Shown here one piece after another: positions 14,797 through 19,836 of a stretch of 19,836 nucleotides of DNA. The translations under genes were made by a program, and so were the position numbers. The notes under the pieces are model-generated. The model saw only the letters and a program-made list of their open reading frames with translations. It was not told where the DNA came from and did not search any database. This stretch comes from Clostridia bacterium (GTDB lineage: Bacteria; Bacillota_A; Clostridia; UMGS1883; HGM11501). Location of the stretch: NCBI GenBank assembly GCA_017536285.1, contig JAFXHP010000116.1, positions 1 through 19,836 of the forward strand. The letters are read 5' to 3'. The stretch's first letter is position 1. Each line of letters begins with the position of its first letter.

Positions 14797-15539
14797 TTAT
14801 ACAAATGCTTCTTTTTCTATATTTAGCAATGCTTCTGTTTCCCGCATATATGCTTTTCCGTATTTGGAAAATCTGCTTTTTCTTATCTCTAGCTCAGAGA
14901 GAATATCCACAAGCCACAAAGGATACCCCCCCACAGCCTTAATTTCCATAAGTCGCATATCAGGTTCAATAAGTGCCTCGCCATAGTCTCCTTTAAGCAG
15001 GTCCAGCTCGTACATTCTTGCTCTTATATCCTTATCAAAGGAAATTCTTAAGTCCTTGTTATCGTGGGAGAAAAACGCCAGGCGGTCATACGCCACAATG
15101 CAGGAAGGTTTTATTCCGGGATTCATTTTAAGAAATTCCAAAATTTCTTTTATAACCTGTTCATTCATGTGGGGCATAAGAGGCGGCATTTCTTTCTTGT
15201 CAAGAAAATCCATCGCTTCGTTATAGTAAAAAGCCGTTCTTCTTTTATTCACCGTACCTTTGAACTTCTTCTTCATTTCAAGATATATCTTATATTTTCA
15301 TCCGGCACTCCGTAAGAACGAAGGCGAAGCTTTTCTTTATATACAGGGCGGGACAGGGAATGTCTTATAAATCGCTTATCATCTGTATCAAAATAAAGGC
15401 TGCAAAGAGTATAATACTCTCCCCCGATATTATACTTATCCATATATGTATAATCTTTTATCCGGCTAAGGACCGTTTCAAAAACATCTCCTGTCAGAAG
15501 ATACTTTTTTTCAACACGGTTGAAAACCTCTTTCGCCAT
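14797..15539 (-). pseudogene. VTC-domain (polyphosphate polymerase-like) gene broken by a frameshift
   Basis: Two overlapping reading frames together encode one VTC-domain protein (triphosphate-tunnel fold; the yeast VTC4 domain makes polyphosphate). The first part starts at ATG 15539 after GGGAGGAGGGAG and has RVEKKYLL, YFDTDDKRFIRHS and KEKLRLRSYGVP, then stops at 15273. The -1 frame continues the family sequence as KIYLEMKKKFKGTVNKRR, YDRLAFF, LRISFDKDIRAR, LMEIKAVGGYPLWL and SKYGKAYMRE, to a stop at 14797. The break lies at about 15288-15296, consistent with a one-base loss. All expected tunnel motifs are still present, so the break is recent, or a sequencing error. Alternatively the ATGA overlap at 15273-15276 could allow two separate polypeptides, but there is no ribosome site there. 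It shares a promoter with the SLH gene. Confidence 0.82.
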
Positions 15540-15582
15540 AAGCTCCCTCCTCCCTACAGCAGAGGCTACCAATTCATAATAT

Positions 15583-15611
15583 AATATACATTAACAACGT
15601 CTTAAAGTCAA
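15583..15611 (-). promoter_or_regulatory. Sigma-A promoter of the VTC-SLH gene pair
   Basis: TTGACT (15611-15606), 17 bp and TATATT (15588-15583) on the minus strand, with a predicted start near 15576 and a leader of about 37 nt. No separate promoter fits in the 15-nt gap before the SLH gene, so this one probably drives both. Confidence 0.77.
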
Positions 15612-15634
15612 TAAAAAGAAATGAATTTATTATT

Positions 15635-15668
15635 AAAAGGCTGCGATTAGTTCTAATCGCAGCCTTTT
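15635..15668 (-). terminator. Rho-independent terminator after the lipoprotein gene
   Basis: The 15-bp perfect stem AAAAGGCTGCGATTA / TAATCGCAGCCTTTT has a 4-nt loop and begins 2 nt past the lipoprotein stop. The T-tract on the minus strand is TTTT followed by AATAATAAATT. Confidence 0.87.
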
Positions 15669-15670
15669 CG

Positions 15671-16108
15671 TTATTTAAGCGATAAAAATATTTCCGTCAT
15701 TTCCTCATCGTTTGAAGGAATCATGGCATATTCGTCATTTACCTGTGCCGTTATATATACATCAAACATATCCATATACATTTTTCCTGTTTTTGCCAAT
15801 TCTATATAAGCTTCAGACTCAACATTATAGCAGAAAATTTCAAACACTCTTCCGTCTGCAAGCGTGTATTTCCTTCCTGCCTTCGCACCATCAATTATCC
15901 CTTCCGCCTTATCTTCCTCTTCGAAAGCAATTCCTTTTTCAGTAAGTGCTGCGGAAAAGCCTGCAAACTTATCTTCTGTCTCCCTTGTAACATAGGTGAA
16001 TTCCTTTATTTCTCCGTTTTCATCTGTATATTTTTCTGTTTTCACGGTGCAGGAAGCAAGGGGTAAAATCATAAATACAGCAAGAAAAGTCAACATTATT
16101 TTTTTCAT
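15671..16108 (-). CDS. Small putative lipoprotein, function unknown
   Basis: A 145-residue exported protein not assigned to a family. The N-terminus MKKIMLTFLAVFMILPLASC is a lipoprotein signal with lipobox LASC, giving a lipidated Cys20. The mature part is acidic and rich in Glu, Lys and aromatic residues, with no repeat or catalytic motif I recognise. KYTLADGRVFEIFCYN suggests a small beta-containing domain. AGAGGATGAT precedes ATG 16108. It is a single-gene unit with its own promoter and terminator, so the neighbours say nothing about its job. Confidence 0.85.
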   Translation of the reverse strand: MKKIMLTFLAVFMILPLASCTVKTEKYTDENGEIKEFTYVTRETEDKFAGFSAALTEKGIAFEEEDKAEGIIDGAKAGRKYTLADGRVFEIFCYNVESEAYIELAKTGKMYMDMFDVYITAQVNDEYAMIPSNDEEMTEIFLSLK

Positions 16109-16132
16109 TAAAAATCATCCTCTCTTTGCTTA

Positions 16133-16161
16133 ATGATAGCACGGCTTTTATATTCTGTCAA
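16133..16161 (-). promoter_or_regulatory. Sigma-A promoter of the lipoprotein gene
   Basis: TTGACA (16161-16156), a full consensus -35 box, then 17 bp and TATCAT (16138-16133) on the minus strand. The -35 box lies just 5 nt beyond the T-tract of the upstream terminator. Confidence 0.8.
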
Positions 16162-16166
16162 GAAAC

Positions 16167-16198
16167 AAAAAACGTACGGAAGTTATGCCTCTCGTACG
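16167..16198 (-). terminator. Rho-independent terminator after the CarD-like gene
   Basis: On the minus strand CGTACG (16198-16193) pairs with CGTACG (16178-16173). GAGG/CTTC continues the stem with one bulged A, and a TTTTTT run (16172-16167) follows. It starts 5 nt past the CarD-family stop. Confidence 0.77.
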
Positions 16199-16203
16199 CC
16201 ATA

Positions 16204-16707
16204 TTATAATTCTTCAGGCTCAAATTCCCCAAGCACAAAAGGAATTATTTCTTCCTTTTCTATTTTAAGCACGGTTTTAAATTCTCCGTAAAGGAGTTTT
16301 TCAGCCTCGGCAAGAAAATATTCGTCCACTTTATGAAGCTTTTTTCCAAGCTCAAAAATTTCCTTTTTATGCTTATCACAAGCTTTAATAAGTGAAGCAA
16401 TCCCGCCTCTGTCCGCACTGTTTATTGCGCCGGAATAAATATCACGTCTCTGTCTGTCATTATCTTCCCAAAGGGCACAGTCAGCTTCCTTTATGATTTT
16501 TTTTATTTCTTTTCCCGATACAATTTTTCTTAATTTTGTTTCGGCAGCCTTACCTTCTGTAGGCACATAAAAAACCGAGCTTTCGTTTCTCGCCGGTGTA
16601 AGAGCATAGTATTTTATAGTTCTGTCAGCAATCTTTTTGTCCTCGATGCCACTTATCCTGCACAAGCCTTCGCCGCCGTAAAGCACCATATCCCCTATAT
16701 TATACAT
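16204..16707 (-). CDS. CarD-family transcriptional regulator
   Basis: A 167-residue protein of the CarD/CdnL family, which binds the RNA polymerase beta subunit near the promoter and stabilises or tunes open complexes. The N-terminal Tudor-like RNAP-interaction domain is recognised from MYNIGDMVLYGGEGLCRI, the VFYVPTE strand and the following basic stretch. The C-terminal half is helical, ending with KKLHKVDEYFLAEAEKLLYGEF, like the CarD DNA-binding domain. CCGGAGGA precedes ATG 16707 at good distance. It is a single gene with its own promoter and terminator, and a 10-bp inverted repeat overlaps the promoter. Genome-wide targets cannot be read from here. Confidence 0.9.
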   Translation of the reverse strand: MYNIGDMVLYGGEGLCRISGIEDKKIADRTIKYYALTPARNESSVFYVPTEGKAAETKLRKIVSGKEIKKIIKEADCALWEDNDRQRRDIYSGAINSADRGGIASLIKACDKHKKEIFELGKKLHKVDEYFLAEAEKLLYGEFKTVLKIEKEEIIPFVLGEFEPEEL

Positions 16708-16744
16708 AAAAATCCTCCGGTATTACCCAATCTGTCATTTGCTC

Positions 16745-16781
16745 AAAATCCTTTCTTATATAATACCACAAAAAGGATTTT
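16745..16781. repeat. 10-bp inverted repeat flanking the carD-like -10 box
   Basis: AAAATCCTTT (16745-16754) and AAAGGATTTT (16772-16781) are perfect arms with a 17-bp centre holding the -10 box. The arms lie in the promoter spacer and around the predicted start, so this could be an operator. It is a poor terminator candidate because no T-run follows outside the arm. Confidence 0.5.
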
Positions 16782-16788
16782 TCTTCAA
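16760..16788 (-). promoter_or_regulatory. Sigma-A promoter of the CarD-like gene
   Basis: TTGAAG (16788-16783), 17 bp and TATTAT (16765-16760) on the minus strand; the predicted start is near 16753, giving a leader of about 46 nt. Confidence 0.7.
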
Positions 16789-16847
16789 GGGACAAATTGA
16801 CGAAAAACTGCACCGGTCTTTATGTGTAAATCGCCCAAAAACCACAA

Positions 16848-18035
16848 TTAGCACTTATCTTTAAGGCTTTTTGCCGCATTAATCAGTGCATCCTTCCCGT
16901 TTTCGCATTTTTCCTCTATAACAAGATTCAAAAGAGCATCAAGCACTATGCCTGTTTTTCTTCCCGAAAATCCAAGGGATAAAAGGTCGCTTCCCGATAT
17001 GGCAAGCTCTTTTATTTTTGTGCAGGAGCATGATGCTTTTTCAAGAAGTTCGAAAGCCTCCTTTGCCTCTTTATCCGAAAATATTCCAAGGTGCAGCTTA
17101 AAGGTTATACACTTTGATACATATTTTTTCTCTCTCGCTTTAAGGAAATATCTCATTTTGATAATGTCAGAAAAATCTGCGTTTTTATCTTCCATAAGTC
17201 TTATGACCGTATCCTTCAGTAGCCTGTCAGTTTTCAAGGAGTTAAGTACCTCTCTCGCATCATCTGCACTAAGTCCGTCAAAAAGAATTGCAAAAGAAAT
17301 GGCTGTATCGTCTCCCTTTATTCTTTTTACGTTGTCAATATATTTCGCTTTTGAAAGAGACGGCATTATAAAAAGAAATACATCCTTGAATTCAGATAAC
17401 ACAAAAGGTGCATCAATCCCTGCTAAAAGCTTTTTAAGCTCTGCGAAAATTCTTTCCCTTGCAATATTTGAAAGAAGGAGAAAAAGCTTTAATATCCCCT
17501 TTTTAGTTTCATCTTCAATTGAAAAGCCCAGGACAGATGAAAACCTTAAGGCACGCATTATGCGAAGGGCATCCTCGGTAAATCTCTTTTCCGCATCTCC
17601 GACACAGCGGATTATACCCTTTTCAATGTCTTCTTTTCCCGAAAAGGGATCTGTTATATTGAAGTTTTCGTCCATCGCCATGGCGTTTACCGTAAAGTCG
17701 CGGCGGGACAAATCCTCTTCTATTTTCTTTGTAAAATAAACTTCTTCCGGATGGCGTGAATCCTTATATTCCCCGTCAATGCGGTAGGTGGTTATTTCTA
17801 TTGCTTCGCCATTTATGATTGGAGCCACCGTTCCGTGCTTCATCCCCGAAAGGACACACTTTTTATCATGAAAGCAACTTATTATCTCTTCGGGAAGGGC
17901 ATTTGTGGTAATGTCAAAATCCGATGGCGTTTTCCCCATAATCATATCACGGACGCATCCGCCCACAAGGTATGCTTCATACCCCTTTTTCGTAAGGGCT
18001 GACAAAGCATACAATATGTTTTCCGGTATTACCAT
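16848..18035 (-). CDS. cca: CCA tRNA nucleotidyltransferase (class II)
   Basis: Adds or repairs the 3'-terminal CCA of tRNAs. The class II nucleotidyltransferase head is complete: LVGGCVRDMIMGK near 23-35, PSDFDITTNA with metal-binding Asp39/Asp41, RRDFTVNAMAMD near 110, and the RNA-binding TEDALRIMRALRFS. The C-terminal part is helical. At 395 residues it fits bacterial CCA enzymes without an HD domain. Related poly(A) polymerases share the head, but Firmicutes of this type usually carry one CCA enzyme. GGGAGGTGG lies about 6 nt before ATG 18035. It has its own promoter; no clear terminator was found after the gene. Confidence 0.92.
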   Translation of the reverse strand: MVIPENILYALSALTKKGYEAYLVGGCVRDMIMGKTPSDFDITTNALPEEIISCFHDKKCVLSGMKHGTVAPIINGEAIEITTYRIDGEYKDSRHPEEVYFTKKIEEDLSRRDFTVNAMAMDENFNITDPFSGKEDIEKGIIRCVGDAEKRFTEDALRIMRALRFSSVLGFSIEDETKKGILKLFLLLSNIARERIFAELKKLLAGIDAPFVLSEFKDVFLFIMPSLSKAKYIDNVKRIKGDDTAISFAILFDGLSADDAREVLNSLKTDRLLKDTVIRLMEDKNADFSDIIKMRYFLKAREKKYVSKCITFKLHLGIFSDKEAKEAFELLEKASCSCTKIKELAISGSDLLSLGFSGRKTGIVLDALLNLVIEEKCENGKDALINAAKSLKDKC

Positions 18036-18056
18036 AAATCCACCTCCCTTAAAGTT

Positions 18057-18085
18057 ATCATATATATTTTATCACACATTTTCAA
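18057..18085 (-). promoter_or_regulatory. Sigma-A promoter of cca
   Basis: TTGAAA (18085-18080), 17 bp and TATGAT (18062-18057) on the minus strand. The -35 box directly follows the stop codon of the araC-like gene. Confidence 0.72.
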
Positions 18086-18892
18086 TTAATTAAAGCTTTT
18101 TCTGTAATTAAAAGGCGATACTCCCTTATATTTTTTGAAAATCCTTGAAAAATAGTTCTGGTCGGTAAAGCCCGTTTCCTCCCCCACCTTCTGCATGGGA
18201 AGGTCGGTATTTTCAAGAAGCTCCGATGCCCTCTTTATCCTCATTTCAAGTATGTAATTTTTAGGGCTTTTTCCTGTGCATCTTTTAAAAAGATGAGTAA
18301 ATCGGCTCACGCTTAAGCTACACATATCGGCATAAAACGAAATGTCAACTTCCATCCCGAAATCCGCCGTCATACGCTTTAGCACCTTTTCAATTCTTTC
18401 ATCCGCTATATAATGTGAATCCCACACGTTCCTTCTTGCAAAAAGTGCAAGGATTGTGTAAAGATAACCTGCACAAAGCTCCGAAGAATATGGCCTTTTA
18501 AGATAATATTCTTCTATCATTTTCTTAAAAAGCGATTCTGCGTGGGGGATTTCCCCGATATTGATAACTCTTTTTGAAAGCTTAAACCCCGAAAGAAGCT
18601 TTTCGCACTCCGTGCCAGAAAAATGTACATAATAGGAGGTTGTTTTTATCTCTGCTTTAACATAGTAATTCTGCACCTCAAAGGGGCGGTATATAACAAT
18701 ATTTCCTTTGGTTACTTCCTGCTCGATTCCATTTTCCTTTACAAAGAGTGAGCCCTCGGTAATAAAAAGAATGTGATAGTCAACTCTTCCCTTTTCCCTG
18801 AACGAGCCTATATCCCTTCCCGAAAGATGCTGACAGTCACAGCTGTTTACACATAAAGGCTCAGCCGATTTATATTCGCTTGAACGTACCAT
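18086..18892 (-). CDS. AraC-family transcriptional regulator
   Basis: A 268-residue DNA-binding regulator. The N-terminal half is a cupin-like sensing domain (HILFITEGSLFVKENG near 40, with NIVIYRPFEVQNYYV near 64). The C-terminal 100 residues are the double helix-turn-helix: ISFYADMCSLSVSRFTHLFK near 187 and the signature GFTDQNYFSRIFKKYKGVSPFNYR near the end. This layout is typical of sugar-responsive AraC regulators. AAGGAGG sits 7 nt before ATG 18892. It is transcribed divergently from the NagB-family gene, so that gene is its likeliest target. The effector is unknown. Four cysteines near the N-terminus (residues 14-20) are unusual but have no assigned role. Confidence 0.93.
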   Translation of the reverse strand: MVRSSEYKSAEPLCVNSCDCQHLSGRDIGSFREKGRVDYHILFITEGSLFVKENGIEQEVTKGNIVIYRPFEVQNYYVKAEIKTTSYYVHFSGTECEKLLSGFKLSKRVINIGEIPHAESLFKKMIEEYYLKRPYSSELCAGYLYTILALFARRNVWDSHYIADERIEKVLKRMTADFGMEVDISFYADMCSLSVSRFTHLFKRCTGKSPKNYILEMRIKRASELLENTDLPMQKVGEETGFTDQNYFSRIFKKYKGVSPFNYRKSFN

Positions 18893-18912
18893 AAAACCGC
18901 CTCCTTAAAGAA

Positions 18913-18941
18913 ATTATACCAACCATCTTTCTTTATGTCAA
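18913..18941 (-). promoter_or_regulatory. Consensus sigma-A promoter of the araC-like gene
   Basis: TTGACA (18941-18936), exactly 17 bp and TATAAT (18918-18913) on the minus strand: a full-consensus promoter, unusual for a regulator gene and suggesting control by repression. Confidence 0.85.
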
Positions 18942-18952
18942 CAGCAGTTTTG

Positions 18953-18967
18953 TGCTAATTTTTAGCA
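18953..18967. repeat. 15-bp inverted repeat between the divergent araC-like and nagB-like genes
   Basis: TGCTAA-TTT-TTAGCA is a perfect interrupted palindrome upstream of both divergent promoters. It is placed where an activator or repressor could act on both genes. AraC-family sites are more often direct repeats, so the reader is uncertain. Confidence 0.45.
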
Positions 18968-18977
18968 AGGCTGTCTA

Positions 18978-19006
18978 TATACATATTTTTATAAATCTGT
19001 TAAAAT
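18978..19006 (+). promoter_or_regulatory. Weak promoter candidate for the nagB-like gene
   Basis: TATACA (18978-18983), 17 bp and TAAAAT (19001-19006) preceded by TGT, giving an extended -10. The poor -35 match is what one expects if an activator such as the divergent AraC-type protein is needed. Confidence 0.45.
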
Positions 19007-19026
19007 AAAATAAGGAGGTGTCAAAT

Positions 19027-19836
19027 ATGACAGATTATAATAAAATGCCCGCCGAAATGCTGGGCGAAGGAAGCACTATCAAATTAGAGCGTTGTGAAAC
19101 AGAGGTTGACCTTTACTGGCGTGTTGCCATGGATGTTCTTTCCGTTATAGAGGAAAACAACAAAAAGGGAGAACCCACAATAATGGTTGTTCCCTACGGT
19201 CCACTTGGTCCCTATGCGAGAATAGTTTACCTTGTAAACAAATACCGCATAAGCCTTAAAAACTGCACATTTATAAATATGGACGAGTATCTTGATGATA
19301 ACGACGAATATTTAGACAAGTCCGACCCCTTATCCTTCCGTGGCGGAATGGACAGAATTTTCTATTCCAAGATTGATGAGGAGCTTAACGTTCTTCCCGA
19401 AAACAGATATTTCCCCGATCCCAAAAATCCCGGCAAGGTTATGGAGCTTATAGAAAAAGCAGGCAAGCTTGACCTTGTTTTCGGCGGTGTGGGAATAAAC
19501 GGACACTATGCATTTAACGAGCCTCCGGAGGAAGGCGAGGTTGTTACTGCCGAAGAATTTTTAAACCGCCCCACAAGAATCCTTAACGTATCAAGAGAAA
19601 CAAGAACAATCAACGCATATATGAATGCAGGCGGAAACTTTGACGCCATTCCCAAAAAGTGCATAACCGTTGGTATGAAGGAAATGTTTATGGCGAAAAA
19701 GGTTATTATGTGTATGCCCCGTGACTGGCTGGCAGGCGCTCTTCGTAAGGTTATTCACGGCGAGGTTACTCCATATGTTCCCTGTTCACTTTTCCGCCTT
19801 CATAAGGATGCTACCGTTTATGCCTGCCCCGATGCA
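19027..19836 (+). CDS. NagB-family glucosamine-6-phosphate deaminase-like protein, 3' end outside the window
   Basis: The first 270 codons of a NagB/6-phosphogluconolactonase-fold protein, open at the right edge. NagB proper converts glucosamine 6-phosphate to fructose 6-phosphate and ammonia. Retained here: INMDEY near 83 (the catalytic Asp72 region) and FGGVGINGHYAFNEPP near 152, with the His and Glu of the Asp-His-Glu triad. Changed: the triad Asp141 of E. coli NagB is Asn158, and the phosphate-binding PTGGTP loop reads PYGPLGP. The protein also has inserted segments compared with E. coli NagB. It may act on another amino sugar phosphate or lack deaminase activity. AAGGAGGTG lies about 7 nt before ATG 19027. 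Divergent from an AraC-type regulator. Confidence 0.82.
   Translation, partial: MTDYNKMPAEMLGEGSTIKLERCETEVDLYWRVAMDVLSVIEENNKKGEPTIMVVPYGPLGPYARIVYLVNKYRISLKNCTFINMDEYLDDNDEYLDKSDPLSFRGGMDRIFYSKIDEELNVLPENRYFPDPKNPGKVMELIEKAGKLDLVFGGVGINGHYAFNEPPEEGEVVTAEEFLNRPTRILNVSRETRTINAYMNAGGNFDAIPKKCITVGMKEMFMAKKVIMCMPRDWLAGALRKVIHGEVTPYVPCSLFRLHKDATVYACPDA

Noticed and set aside
15273..15300. Programmed -1 ribosomal frameshift in the VTC gene
   Set aside because: No X XXY YYZ slippery site occurs in the correct frame, and no stable downstream pseudoknot is apparent. A single-base indel is simpler.
16745..16781. Terminator of cca
   Set aside because: The inverted repeat surrounds the -10 box of the carD-like gene and has a 17-nt centre with no trailing T-run, so it is read as promoter-associated.
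16948..17739. 263-codon plus-strand open frame
   Set aside because: It lies wholly inside cca on the opposite strand. The composition is Ser/Phe-rich as expected from antisense, and no family motif or ribosome site is seen.

Overview
The window reads as a chromosomal segment of a low-GC, spore-forming Firmicute of the class Clostridia, probably gut-associated. Support comes from an intact spoIIAA-spoIIAB-sigF operon behind a sigma-H-like promoter, a type III glutamine synthetase, an SLH-domain surface protein, a CarD-family regulator, and strong AAGGAGG-type ribosome binding sites with consensus sigma-A promoters (seven with exactly 17-bp spacers). The genus cannot be fixed from the sequence. 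Except for the IS remnant, a small zinc-ribbon gene and the last gene, everything is on the minus strand. No gene-free gap exceeds about 190 bases; each gap holds promoters, terminators or operator-like repeats, listed below.

Layout: (1) 1-141, the 3' end of an IS3-family element inserted just beyond glnN. (2) 161-4376, a five-gene housekeeping operon tsaE-tsaB-rpiB-nrdR-glnN from one consensus promoter: t6A tRNA modification, pentose phosphate isomerisation, ribonucleotide reductase repression and ammonia assimilation. (3) 4389-5948, the sporulation operon controlling forespore sigma-F. (4) 5992-9519, a GH38 alpha-mannosidase and a divergent small zinc-ribbon membrane protein. Their two -35 boxes lie in the two halves of one perfect 34-bp palindrome, which suggests one regulator controls both. 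(5) 9512-11639, a uracil permease (uraA) followed by pyrR. The uraA leader contains a hairpin with a PyrR-type CAGAGA hexaloop and a leader terminator; a second terminator with a competing upstream pairing lies between the two genes. (6) 11662-15611, a 1039-residue S-layer-type protein with a 17-unit pentapeptide minisatellite, six beta-rich repeats and three SLH modules. It lies 15 nt downstream of a VTC (polyphosphate polymerase-like) gene broken by a frameshift. (7) 15635-16788, a small lipoprotein and a CarD-like regulator, each with its own promoter and terminator. (8) 16848-18085, cca (CCA-adding enzyme). (9) 18086-19836, an AraC-family regulator divergent from a NagB-family sugar-phosphate gene that runs off the window and has a changed catalytic triad.

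No CRISPR array, tRNA, rRNA, phage or defence island was seen, and I see no wholly new multi-gene system. The signals most worth a second look are the shared palindromic operator/promoter of the mannosidase pair, the PyrR-like leader of uraA, the SLH protein with its minisatellite and broken VTC neighbour, and the NagB-family protein with an altered active site. All regulatory calls are read by eye and untested.
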